DNA from: Rutstroemia sp. NJR-2017a BVV2
Taxonomy: Eukaryota > Ascomycota > Leotiomycetes > Helotiales > Rutstroemiaceae
Assembly (NCBI GenBank): GCA_002946415.1
Contig: NJPS01000022.1
Span: 868,001 to 932,000 of the forward strand
Direction of reading: 5' to 3'
Length of the DNA: 64,000 bases
The position numbers and the translations under genes are program-made. Below the pieces are notes generated by a model. That model saw nothing but the letters and a program-made list of their open reading frames with translations. It ran no database searches and had not been told where the DNA came from. Shown here piece by piece: positions 12,376 through 23,031 of the stretch (positions are counted from its first letter, which is position 1; the number at the start of each line of letters is the position of its first letter).

Positions 12376-13152
12376 ATGAAGGCCACATACGTCCTAGCAA
12401 CTATGGCTATGGCCAGCTTCACTGTTGCAGCACCCATTGCGTAAGAGTCCAGTCTGTGGTCGCTATGCACAATTATGCTAACGTTGGTGGGAATAGTTCC
12501 GCAGAAGCTGAAGCCGAAGCGTAAGTTCGATGTTATGGTCTATCATATGTTCCTGCTAAGCTTACATTACCAAAGTGCTCCTTGGGCGGACAAGCGTGAA
12601 GCAGAGGCGTGGCCAGAGGCTTGGGCAGATAAGAGATGGGATGAAAAGCGTGATGCAGCTCCCTGGGCTGATAAGAGATGGGCTGACAAACGCGATGCTG
12701 CTGCTTGGCCTGAAGCTTGGGCCGACAAGAGATGGGCTGACAAACGAGATGCGGCTCCTTGGGCCGACAAGAGATGGGATGAGAAGCGCGAAGCCGCCGC
12801 ATGGCCATGGGCAGACAAGAGATGGGCTGATAAACGCAATGCTGCTGCTTGGCCTGAAGCTTGGGCCGACAAGAGATGGGCTGATAAACGAGATGCGGCT
12901 CCTTGGGCCGACAAGAGATGGGCCGATAAACGCGATGCCGCTGCTTGGCCTGAAGCTTGGGCAGACAAACGCGATGCCGCTGCTTGGCCTGAGGCCTGGG
13001 CTGATAAGCGCGAAGCTTGGGCCGACAAGAGATGGGCAGACAAACGAGAGGCAGCTGCTTGGCCTGAAGCCTGGGCTGACAAGCGCGAAGCCTCCGCCTC
13101 GCCCGAAGCTTGGGCTGACAAGCGTGAGGCCGAACCCGAGATCCTAGCCTAA
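12376..13152 (+). CDS. Secreted Kex2-processed repeat precursor with Trp-rich cores; candidate RiPP precursor
   Basis: Three exons (12376-12440, 12497-12520, 12576-13152) encode 221 aa. Exon 1 is a secretion signal (MKATYVLATMAMASFTVAAP). The 24-nt exon 2 adds an Ala-Glu-rich spacer (SAEAEAE). Exon 3 contains 21 Lys-Arg sites, the Golgi Kex2 cleavage signal. Segments between sites fall into classes: WAD (six), WDE (two), DAAPWAD/APWAD (four), and the longer xAxAWPEAWAD form (seven, counting the divergent EASASPEAWAD) plus EAAAWPWAD and EAWAD. Every repeat carries Trp; there is no Cys and no Tyr in the array. The tail is EAEPEILA. N-terminal EA/DA/NA dipeptides after KR resemble Ste13-type trimming sites of alpha-factor precursors. 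The adjacent divergent DUF3328 gene makes a UstA-like RiPP precursor the leading idea. Alternatives are a peptide-signal precursor of the Kex2-processed repeat class or a structural secreted peptide. It lacks the Cys-containing WCxxxGQxC core of common ascomycete alpha-pheromones. Confidence 0.9.
12576..13131 (+). repeat. In-frame tandem repeat array of the precursor
   Basis: Units of 15, 27, 33 and 39 nt encode WADKR, DAAPWADKR, EAAAWPWADKR and DAAAWPEAWADKR forms in mixed order. Blocks such as the segments starting near 12700 and 12840 are nearly identical at the DNA level, including silent sites, which suggests recent duplication or gene conversion and probable copy-number variation between strains. 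Confidence 0.9.
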
Positions 13153-14270
13153 AGATTTTATATCTTAGCTTCTCCAAGTTGCATCGTACCCCCAAGAAGA
13201 TCGGTAATGAGAGCTTGGCCAGCAACACTGGACAGAAGAAGGAGTGCAATTGTGGGCTGGGAGGATTGACGTGTGGAAGAATGTCTTGCTTGATTTTTCC
13301 ATTCATTGATTGCAATAGCCATTTCTTTTCTTGGATATCGCGGATCTATAACTAAGTAGGAGAGAGTAGCATGTTAGTTAGCACAGTCCTTACCATATAA
13401 TACATTTGAATGGGAGCTCAAAGTATTGTTGTTGCTTTATGAAGTGAGCTGCAAGGTTGATATCTCGAACGAGTATTGTCCATAATGTGATACCGTAGTC
13501 GTATTCAAAGACATCGTAGCAATTGGGATTCTGCGCGCTTCACTGACGTTGGAATAGTATGCTAGGGAGAAGAAGCTTCTTCGGCTAAGTTCTGGATTTC
13601 TAGGAGATAAGCTGCGGGGACCGATCTGCAAACACACGTGAAGATGAATCTCTGCCGTTCATTGGCCGATGCCGTCCTCTGCAGAATTATTGGCATCAGG
13701 TAAAAGAGCTCGAAACATTCCGGCAAAACTCGAGTTATTGACCAGTGCAAGAATATTGTAGCATTCTCCAGCTGCGAAACTGTCTGCGCAAACTTTCTTC
13801 GTTGCTATTCACTTTCTTCTTCACCGGAAAGATGCAGTCCTCCAAGTGTGAGTTTCTGACTCGAGACGGTCGTCCCACAATTTCTTACTAGATCCACCAT
13901 CTTTCCTCTCATCGTCTTTCACATGCTCGAAAAATCCACGGCATCGTGCTCGAAACCATCCACTGTTACGGCCTTTATATCTTCGTGTGGCCCATTTATT
14001 CCACTCTTCGTTGCAATACTGCCGAGGAAGGAAGCAGAAAGAGTCCATTTTTGTAGCAGTTCTTCACTGTGCAGCAGGAAGATTTCGGCAATACAAGAAG
14101 ACGTCATTCATTAGCTGTGTCTCACGCCAGCCACAGTGCGTTTGAGCGAAGTTTTTTTTTCTTCTGTCTCTATTATTACATATCTAGGTAGTCTTACAGT
14201 CCACCTGCGACACAACCTACTTGGCTGGCCCATATAAGACCTCCCTTCTTCTTCTCGCAGCATCTCCATC
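13153..14270. other. Intergenic between precursor and acyltransferase genes
   Basis: This holds the precursor 3' flank and the promoter of the downstream gene, with a TATA-like TATAAG at 14233. Short frames here (for example 13821-14048 minus) show no recognisable motif. I see no further biosynthetic gene. Confidence 0.55.
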
Positions 14271-15911
14271 ATGGTGAACTTCTTCCCCTCCAAGGTGGCC
14301 GTCGCCCCCACCCCGCACGATGTCCTCGAAAGCCATCGCCGCACATTCGCAGCCCGCGTGTCCGAAGGCACAATGCGACCATTGGTTCTTCCCTACCATC
14401 TCTACGGTATCATCGCGCTAGAAATATATCTCTGCATACCGCACATAAATCGACCGTTATTATATAAAGCGAGATGGATTGTGTTGGCGGGGATTATATG
14501 GTTTGAGCTGAAAACGCTGTTTAATACCAGTAGCGAAAATATGGCAGTTGGTTTTGCGGCGGGGTTGTTCTGTACATTTAGCATTGTTACAAGTCTTAAC
14601 TGGCTGGTCTTTATGAAACCGCAATTTGAGGCGAAGAGGGTGGAGAGGAGGAAAGGCTGGAAGGGGTCAAAGGACACCGAGGAGGAGGCACATCAGAGTG
14701 AGAATTACAGAGTGGATGGGGAAGACTCGGAACTCAGACAACGTGGTCAGACGAATGGAAATGCGAGTAGGAGTGCCTCCAAGGATGACAAAGAAGGTGG
14801 TCAAGTAGCCCAGAAGGGGTCCAGTGAGGAAACCGAATACTACTGGCAATCCTACCCAGACAACATATGGGAAAGAATAGACTGGGTAGTCGACCTAGTG
14901 ACGAACTTTCGCGGTCCAGCATGGAACTGGCAAGTCCCAAACCTACCCGAACTCCCGCCATTCGTCAAATCTAAACTAGGAGAGCCCATCACCGAAGCTT
15001 CAAGACGCGATACGTCCTCCTCAGGAATCCGCCGCTTCAACACCCGATACGAGCTCTTCCGTGCACAAGTCCCCCGCTTCATCATCGGATACTTCCTCCT
15101 CGACATAACCAAAACCCTCATGATGAACGACCCCTACTTCTACCTCGGCCCCAACAACTACCCCGTTCCCTCGTACGTCGCCACCATGTCCCCCGTCTTC
15201 CGCTCCATCTACCGGCAGCTCCTCTCCATGACCGCGATCCTCACTTCCCTCGAAATGACCTTCCTCATCGCCCCCCTCATCATGTGTCTCCTCCTCGGGC
15301 CTTCCGTGCTCGGCCTCCGCGGCGAATCCTGGTACTACCCCACGACCTGGGGCTCTTTCTCTGTCATCCTAAACAAAGGTCTCGCCGGACTCTGGGGCAG
15401 CTGGTGGCACCAAATCTTCCGTCTTGTGTTCTCCTCTCCAACCACCTATCTCATCTCTCAGGGGTACCTGAACCCCAAATCCGTAACAACCAAACTCGTC
15501 GCCTCGCTCATCGCATTCGGCATCTCGGGGATTCTGCACTCAGGGGGAAGTCTCTCGCAGATCGCGCCCACGCGCCCTTGGCATCCGTTCCTGTTCTTCA
15601 TGCTGCAGGCGCTGGGGATTGTTATACAAATGGCTCTGGCGATGGCGTTTAAGGGCGTGATTAGGAAGGTGCCGAAGGGGGCGAGGCAGGCGACGAATGC
15701 GGCATATGCGTTGGGGTGGGGATTGTTGACCGGGTGGGTGCTGGCGGATGATTTTGCGAGGGGGGGGTTGTGGTTGTATGAGCCGATTCCGGTGTCGGTG
15801 TTGAGAGGCTTGGGGTATGGGTATGAGGGGGAGGGGTGGTGGTGTTGGGAGCATGTGGGGGTGGGCTGGTTTCGGGGGAGGGGGTGGTGGGATAGTGGGG
15901 TTGCGATTTAG
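14271..15911 (+). CDS. MBOAT/wax-synthase-like membrane acyltransferase
   Basis: A single-exon gene of 546 aa. Family members move acyl groups from acyl-CoA to hydroxyl acceptors; in fungi several wax-synthase-domain proteins are tailoring enzymes in secondary-metabolite clusters (Tri7-type). Several hydrophobic segments are visible, near residues 45-65, 70-85, 90-110, 270-285, 320-350 and 410-480. A hydrophilic, charged loop lies at about 125-190. The wax synthase core is the LWGSWWHQIFR block followed by GILHSGG, with the expected active-site His at 423. The C-terminus is Trp/Gly-rich. The gene lies 1.1 kb downstream of the repeat precursor on the same strand, so a role in acylating the peptide product is conceivable, but adjacency is the only evidence; it could also act on lipids or another metabolite. 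Confidence 0.85.
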   Translation: MVNFFPSKVAVAPTPHDVLESHRRTFAARVSEGTMRPLVLPYHLYGIIALEIYLCIPHINRPLLYKARWIVLAGIIWFELKTLFNTSSENMAVGFAAGLFCTFSIVTSLNWLVFMKPQFEAKRVERRKGWKGSKDTEEEAHQSENYRVDGEDSELRQRGQTNGNASRSASKDDKEGGQVAQKGSSEETEYYWQSYPDNIWERIDWVVDLVTNFRGPAWNWQVPNLPELPPFVKSKLGEPITEASRRDTSSSGIRRFNTRYELFRAQVPRFIIGYFLLDITKTLMMNDPYFYLGPNNYPVPSYVATMSPVFRSIYRQLLSMTAILTSLEMTFLIAPLIMCLLLGPSVLGLRGESWYYPTTWGSFSVILNKGLAGLWGSWWHQIFRLVFSSPTTYLISQGYLNPKSVTTKLVASLIAFGISGILHSGGSLSQIAPTRPWHPFLFFMLQALGIVIQMALAMAFKGVIRKVPKGARQATNAAYALGWGLLTGWVLADDFARGGLWLYEPIPVSVLRGLGYGYEGEGWWCWEHVGVGWFRGRGWWDSGVAI

Positions 15912-16812
15912 GGGGAGGGAGTAGGAAGGGGGGGAAAGGTGGAAGTAGATGGATTGTGTAGAATTTAGTCGATGATAGATAGCAGCTTAATCAATGTATC
16001 AACCTTCCTCTATTTTCTTCATCGAGTCTATGACTATCTTCCTCAAAATTCTGCGCTTAAAAGAAGGAAGGGGGAAGGGCTCATCAACCGTATATAAAAA
16101 GAAGAAAGGGAAGAAATCAAGAAAGGCCGCGAAGGGGGGTACTATAAGGCAGGTAAGGGCGAGGATTGATTGACTGACTGAGGTGTCTTTCCCCTTACCC
16201 CACAGTGCAAGATAGGTCTTGTCTTCACGATCGTAGGAGTTTAGCGAACTAACTTTTATACTGTATCGAGCGTGGTATTTTATGTATTAAATACAAACAG
16301 CTCTCTATCTAACCAGCTAACCCATCCCGCGAGCCCGCAAAACAAAGCTTGCTCGGGGAATATAAAGTGACCAACGATTGACCTTGCTGTGCTCAGGTGT
16401 CGAATGCTGAAGAGGGAGGGTGGGATATCTCTAACGTTAACTACACTCATACATACATACATACATATAATATCGATGCACAATAAACAGACAGTAGCCA
16501 AACAACCCCGCCAGCCAGCCAGCACCCATTGATTCCTCCGTTCAATCCATTCAATCCGCAGTCCCACCCCCGCAGTCCAGCCATACAAAGAGATTCATAA
16601 ACCGGACGGAATTCCCCACCATATTCCAGTGAATATACAATACAAGCATGTTTGACATGCCGTTATTCCTCCCCAGTATCTTTCTTTAGTGAACCCGGAA
16701 CTTTTGCACCCAATCCAATCCAAGTTCATTCATTGATCCTATCCCATTCCTTCCACACCATAGACACCCAAGATAGACAAGACAGACAAGCGAAAAAAGG
16801 AGAAAACTCATA
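15912..16812. other. Intergenic between convergent genes
   Basis: No gene is visible. It contains a CATA microsatellite at 16448-16468 and A/G-rich tracts around 16060-16140. Confidence 0.6.
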
Positions 16813-17679
16813 TCACCTCCAAGTCGCATGCAAGCCCGACCTCGTCCTCCTCCTCCCCTTCAACCCCACCTCCCCCGCCCCCATCAGACTCTTCCACCTG
16901 CGTCCCACACTCGCCTTATCCTTCCCCAAGCTCCTCGCACAATCCTGCCACTCGCTTTTACTCAGCTTGAGTTTTTCCAGCACCAGCTCCACCAGCATGC
17001 GATCTTCCTCCGTCGACCATTCACCGCCTTCTTCTTCCTCCTCTGCTTCTTCGTCCACTTCTTTGTTTTTCAGATCCCGCGTTCTGCCTGCGGAAAACAC
17101 GAACGGTTCGTCGGTGTGGGTGTCCGCGCCCGTGAGATGCAGACCGTGGAAGTCGCTGCGCTCGAGGCCTAGGGGGAGGACTTCGGGCGCGATGCGGCGC
17201 ATGCGTTTGGGTGTGCTGGGGCATTGTGAGGATGTATTCTCCTTCTCCATGTCTGCGATTTCGCAACTGCGCTCATCGTCTATTGCTCTCCTGCGCTTGT
17301 TCAAGCCGCGGGGAACTTCTTTTTGCGTGCGCTTGGTGATGCGCTTTCGGTCGGTGGAGTCGGGGGCGGGTTTCTTTGATGATGTGGATGAGGATGAGGA
17401 TGGAACGCGCAGTCGCAACTTTGGGTGGCTGGGTTTGGTTGTGGCGAGTGAGGAGGAGGGAATTTCGTTGTGGACGATGGGTGGTGAGGGGAGTTGGGTG
17501 GGAGTGGTAAGCATGGATTGTAGTGCACGGCAAGTGGTGAATAGATTGTTGATGCTGGTTGAAGCCGATGGAGAGGGGGTGGGAGAAAGTGGAGGTGACG
17601 CGAACAGCAGACCGCGAGCGCGTGGTTGCTGGGAGAGTGGTTGCGACGAGTCGCAGGTGAACGCGGATGGCAACAACAT
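16813..17679 (-). CDS. SANT/Myb-like nuclear protein, conserved hypothetical
   Basis: A single-exon 288-aa protein. The N-terminal half is low complexity (Ser/Pro/Thr). Basic stretches at about residues 110-135 (DRKRITKRTQK, NKRRR) resemble nuclear localisation signals. A block with PKRMRRIAPEVLPLGLERSDFH follows, then a Glu-rich acidic run. Residues about 219-266 (GEWSTEEDRMLVELVLEKL ... WQDCARSLGKDKASVGRRWKSLM) have the spacing of a SANT/Myb helix-turn-helix unit with conserved Trp residues. The C-terminus is Arg-rich. It is probably a DNA- or chromatin-binding protein. The long plus-strand frame 16652-17707 covers the same DNA but is of low-complexity antisense type and was not accepted. 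Confidence 0.78.
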   Translation of the reverse strand: MLLPSAFTCDSSQPLSQQPRARGLLFASPPLSPTPSPSASTSINNLFTTCRALQSMLTTPTQLPSPPIVHNEIPSSSLATTKPSHPKLRLRVPSSSSSTSSKKPAPDSTDRKRITKRTQKEVPRGLNKRRRAIDDERSCEIADMEKENTSSQCPSTPKRMRRIAPEVLPLGLERSDFHGLHLTGADTHTDEPFVFSAGRTRDLKNKEVDEEAEEEEEGGEWSTEEDRMLVELVLEKLKLSKSEWQDCARSLGKDKASVGRRWKSLMGAGEVGLKGRRRTRSGLHATWR

Positions 17680-20600
17680 CGTTTTTGTGGGATTTTATTT
17701 TGTATAGGAGATGAAGGGAATGGAATGGTATATAATTGAAGGCAGCTGTAGGCAGCAACAGTAGATGTTGTTGTTTATTCTCGCAACGGAAGGGAAAAAG
17801 CAATGCAAAGGATGCGACAATGCGCAGAAAACGATGCGCCGGAAAGCGTCGGAGCGTGACAATTGTTTCTTATTCTTCTCAAAAGTATATCAAAAGAATC
17901 GCCGTCTTCTCTTCTAACGATGAGAGTTATGAGATTGGATGCGATGGTAGAGGATTGAGGGTATCCCCAGAATGAAAAGTGGTCGCAATGGCTCTTGAGC
18001 TGGGTTTCGTGTAGTAGAAAGAGACGAACGAGAGGGTCGAAATCTCAAACGGGCGGGATAACGGGAGTTAATAATGCACGGCGATTATGGCAGGGGAGAG
18101 GGGATGACGGTGATTGGCTGAGGCCTCGTGAGAAGTGCTGAATAAAATTTGTGGAGACGCTAGATCTTTAGTGAATTTTAGTGCAGCCTCTACGACAGGG
18201 ATTATGAGTATCAACCAGTTAACCTTGCACTTCTCTGAGTTCTTTTTTCCACAGAGTAACCTTAACCGCAGCAAGCTCGACTATTTCGCTCGTCACTACT
18301 TCCCGCTCGAAAGCCGTCGATGGGATAGAATCAGCAGACCTCAAACCTCAATCACAGCATACAGATGCTTTGCTCTTTCAAGAATTTACTGAACGCAGTA
18401 CGCACCAGTCGAAAGAGCCACTTCATACTTCGTACTCTCCCTCCCAATCGCCATTCCCATTCCCATCCACATCCCCATCTAGACATTCGGTGAAGCGTGG
18501 ACAACCTCCTAACCTTGGAGCGAGTAGCTCCTCCTCGCTTTCATGCAGTCACCGTTACAATACAACCACCATCCCCTTTCGCGAACTGTTGAACTACCAA
18601 AGATTCAGACAGTAAGGAGAGCTAAAAGCATGCTAGGCGAGTAGTCGAGTTCTGGTCCTATGACCAGCTTTTCCCTTCTTTTCCCTTCTCGATCACGACG
18701 TGGTTAGTCGATACTCGAATGTCTCTGGATGCAACCTTTCTGCCGGAAACTCGATCCCTTTATACGTCGCCGTGTTCCGTAAGGTAATTCTGGAAAGTAA
18801 GATGCTGAGCAGTGGCAAAGGCTGTCATCATTGGCATAGGCCATATACGTATAGCATTGACAGCTCCTCACATCTAAGCACTTGCCAAACTCATTGTCGT
18901 CATTCTACCCTCACCCTGACCTCATAAATCTTCCATCTCATCGGGCATTACTCGAGACTCCGCTCGTCACGAGCCAGCCCATCCCAAACCCTTCACCGAA
19001 TCTTCTTCTCCTTATCTCATGCAGCCATCGGGCAGCTACTTAGTACATCAGTCGAGGGACATTTTACCGTTTTCTCTGCACATACAAGTATACAGTACCG
19101 AGTACTCCCTCGAATCGTGTGTGTGCAATCCCCTCTCATTCGTCCGTCTGTGCCCTTGTCGTCCCTACCCTTGCGATCTTGCGGGGCACACTAAGAAACT
19201 CAATCGCGTCAAGTCGCGTCAAGACGCGTCTCACGCGTTGCACTTTACACGTACTTCGGTGGATTATGAAAATTTTGTGCAAATCCTGGCATAATTATGA
19301 TTATGATGACCTTCATCTCACGATTCCCATCAGCTTACTCCCCTTCGGACTGAATCATTGTCTTGCTCACCCACATAAGCATCAATCTAGTTAACGTAGT
19401 ACTTAGTAGATCCAAGCCATCGGTGCTCTTACAAGAAGCTCTCATTTCCCCTTCCTTACATATTCTTTCCTGTCTCGTCTCTCTCCTTCGGAATCCCCGG
19501 TCGGTACTTCGTAACTTAGACTATTAATTCTCAATCTCATCACAATCCCTTGGCCTCCCTAATTTAGTCCTTGCCGCCCGCGTTCAATCCTGCAGTAGCG
19601 TCTCGCTGGACATGTACGACCTTACTTGCATCAACAACCAACCACTGCCCATCCCCTTGGCCCCCACTCTTCTTCGCTCCAGCCACTCCAAATCTAAAGG
19701 GAAATAAAATCACGCGTTCCAATCACGTACTTTATCATACAGTATCGTATCTGCCTGCCACTGCGGAACGGAGCGAGATATCAGAAGCTCACCCGGTAGT
19801 TCCAGATTGGTGATGTGCAGTGCAGTGTGCAGGGGCGCGGGGGCCAATCGTTCGCTCATGTTGCTATTTTCTGCAGGAAGGGTCTGCTCTGCTCCCTGCT
19901 CTGGTACCTGCACTGCCGAGAGAGCCCCAATCCCCAGTGGAGGGAAGTGTGCCGGAGGATATTGCGATGAGATTACTGTACCTCGAAGAAATGATGTGCA
20001 TGTGCGATGGCGATCATGATTCATGTCTGGTAGATATTACCTTGAGGGGATGGAGTAGTCTTCCATTCTAACCGCGCTGATTCATGGATGGAACAAACTG
20101 CGTTTGGATAATATGGAGGAAGTTGTCTAGGTAGAAGACACTCTTAAGATGGTGGCCAATGATAACCTAATCCATATGAGTTATCCAAAATGGTCTCAAG
20201 TGAACATCAAGGATAATTTCCTACCCGCGGCCAACTTCTACAAATTTGACCCAACCCATGCAAGAGATATCCTCACCCTCCAACCGGAGCTCGCGCATAG
20301 TCATTGCCGTGCAAGTGCAGCTCATTATCCCTCGGGACAGTCCGTTGCTGACTCGTATACCATTCATTGCTCGATATTCCTCTTCCGCTGCTCTCAAAGA
20401 CGGTTTGGTTGACACGGCAACACATGACTCCAATTCAACGAGTCGAAGCTTCACCACCATCACACGCATCAATCTTCATCTTGCTGTCTGTCCTACCACA
20501 TGACTCCGCTATGCTACTCTTCCCGCGTGACGCCTCCTCCAATCTCCCCTCGCGCACGAAGACTTTGGGAGGGCGTCAAATGTCTGAGTTCTCCTCGTAC

Positions 20601-21199
20601 ATTTGCTGTGAACAGAGATTTTATATTCCTGGGTTCGTCTCGTGAATTCGATTTGCACCTTTCCAACCCTCATTGCAATGGTTGGCTATACTGTACAGTA
20701 TACCAAGTTGAACAGACAAGTAATGAAGCGCGTACATGCTTAGATCTATGGACATGGACGTTCACACTTCTTGGCAGAACTGGCCTTGCACATACGCCTG
20801 CTTGACAGGAAACTCATGCATGTACTGTACCACGCAAAGAGGCTCAGATTCCTGGTGGCTTTGAGGATGAGACTAGGGAAAGCAGTGATAGTTAGACGCA
20901 CCATAGCAATTTAATATCAAGAAAAGATAAACCATCATCATCGCGTGCAAGTCCTTCCTTCCTTCCCTCCTTCCTTTCCCCTACGCTACAGTACCCAGTA
21001 AACAACCACACTCAAACCTACTCTTCCCTTCTCTCTTCACCCATTCTCCCTGTCCTAATCTCCAGCGTACATCATCACCATCCATATGCCACATTATCTA
21101 CCACCATCCCTATATTTGTAAGGTATGTCTTAATCCCCCCCGACCAAAAACCTGGACCGGGGTGTCCCTTTCTTAATTCGATTTGGTGTTCTCTTCAAC
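17680..21199. other. Gene-poor stretch, nothing recognised
   Basis: About 3.5 kb with only short, unremarkable frames on both strands and C/T-rich tracts, for example around 20960-21060. No protein motif, RNA gene or bounded repeat could be supported. Confidence 0.5.
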
Positions 21200-22330
21200 T
21201 TAATCTCTCAGTGCCAGAACAACAATGAGAATGTGAGAATCTCCCAATCCAAACCGGTTAATGGAACTATTAGAACCTCTCAGGACAAAAATAACACTCA
21301 ACGCAAAAACGGCAATGAAAGCATTACAATCTCTCAGTGCGAAAAGGACAACGAGACCATCACAATCTCTCAGCGCAAGAAGGACAATGAAATCATTCCA
21401 ATCTCTCGGTGCGAAAACAACACTCAATGCGAAAATGATAATGAAACCATGACGATCTCTCAAGGCAAGAATAGCAATGAAAATCTTCTAATCTCTCGGT
21501 GCAAGAAGAACAATTAAACCATTCCATTCACTGAGCACAAGAACAGCGATGAAAGTATTATAATCTCTCAGTGCAGTATAATCTCTCAGTGCAGTATAAT
21601 CTCTCAGTGCATTACAATCTCTCAGTGCAAGAACAGTAATGAAACCATTTCAATCTATCAGTGCGAAAACAACAATAAAAGCATTCCATTCACTTAGTAC
21701 AAGAACAGCAATGAACCTATTCCAATCTCTCAGTATATTACAATGTCTCAGTGCGAAAACGGCAATGAAAGCATTATAATCTCTCAGTGTATTACAATCT
21801 GTCAGTACAAAAACGGTAATGAAACCATTTCAATCTCTCAGCACAAGAACAACACTCAACGCAAAACCGACAATGAAAGCATTAGAATCTCTCAGTGCAA
21901 GAACGATAATCAAAGCATTACAATTTCTCGGTGCAGTACAGTCTCTCAATATAGTACAATCCCTCAATGTATCCCAATCACCCGGTACATCCCAATCTCT
22001 CTGTGCAGTACAATCTCTCAGGGTAGTTCAATCTCTCAGTGCAAAAACAACACTCAACACAAAACCGATAATCAAAGCATTACGATTTCTCAATACAGTA
22101 CAATCTCTCAGTACATCCCAGTCTCTCAATGCATTCCAATCTCTCGGTACATCCCAATCTCTCAGTACAGTACAATCTCTCAGGGTAGTTCAATCTCTCA
22201 GTATATTACAACCTTTCAGTGCATCCCAATCACTCAGTATATCCCAATCTGCTAGCACATCCCAATCTCTTAGTACATCCTAGTCTCTCAATATATCTCA
22301 ACCTCTCAATACAGTATAATCTCGCAGTGC
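21200..22330 (+). repeat. Degenerate minisatellite built on the motif CAATCTCTCAGTGC
   Basis: For about 1.1 kb the sequence repeats CAATCTCTCAGT(G/A)C-type units at 15-18 nt spacing (clearest at 21560-21620 and 22000-22210). In the first half these units are separated by AACAATGAAA/AACAACACTCAA-type spacers that form longer units of about 35-40 nt. Because the spacing is often a multiple of three, more than one frame stays open (21233-21517, 21743-22255, 21819-22283), giving Ile-Ser-Gln or Gln-Ser-Leu repeats. I treat these frames as by-products. Confidence 0.85.
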
Positions 22331-23031
22331 AAAACAACAATGGAGCTATTCCAACCTCTCAAAATCTCTCGACCATTCGTTCAATAATCAATCTCTGAAA
22401 CTCGTTCGAACATTCATTCAATAACAATCCCCCAAATACCTCTAATTCTTCAAACCTTTTAGAATATTCCTTCGATAATAACAAACAACTTCGATTATTA
22501 TCCCCAATCGACTTGTTCTTTCTACTCTAAAGAGAGGTCCAACCCCTTATTTTGGGCGAGAAACTAGTTCGTATATCTTAACTACCTAGCTTCGTACTTC
22601 TCGTGAACAACTATTGTTTCTAGATAGTTGATTCGATGCTAGCAGCAGTTATCCTAGTTATTATCTCCTCGAGATCAGTGATCCTAACCCCTACCAGCAA
22701 AGAAAGAGTTAATAAACTTAACTATTTCTATACTTGCTGTCTATACTACCTCTTTTCGTACTACTTACTTACTCACTCACTGTACTATCCATGCTAGTGG
22801 ACCTTAAAGACCCTAACCTAAAGCTAACATATAAATCTCCTTCCTTATCCCAGATATCTTGCTCACTCACTCACTCACTACAAGAACAATCTCTCAGGCT
22901 CTCATCTCATCACATCTCCTGCCCTCACTCTCCATCACCCGTAAGCTCTTTTGTTGGGAGGGGGAGGGGTTATTATCGCCCCATCCATCTGCATCTGTAT
23001 CCGTAATCCACAAACACGAACCCCGAATCAA

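Noticed and set aside
12376..13152. Canonical alpha-pheromone precursor
   Set aside because: The processing layout is similar, but the repeats contain no Cys and no GQ motif, so the standard WCxxxGQxC pheromone core is absent.
12533..13315. Antisense frames of 260 and 184 codons, and a second plus-strand frame (12575-13147), over the repeat precursor
   Set aside because: They stay open only because the repeat units are multiples of three. The accepted frame alone has a signal peptide, proper introns and Kex2 sites.
16652..17707. 351-codon plus-strand frame
   Set aside because: It covers the SANT/Myb-like gene in antisense, is Ser/Arg low complexity, and shows no domain, while the minus frame has a coherent SANT unit and basic patches.
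21743..22283. Repeat protein encoded by the minisatellite
   Set aside because: Several frames are open together, there is no signal peptide or flanking coding sequence, and the open state follows from the unit length.
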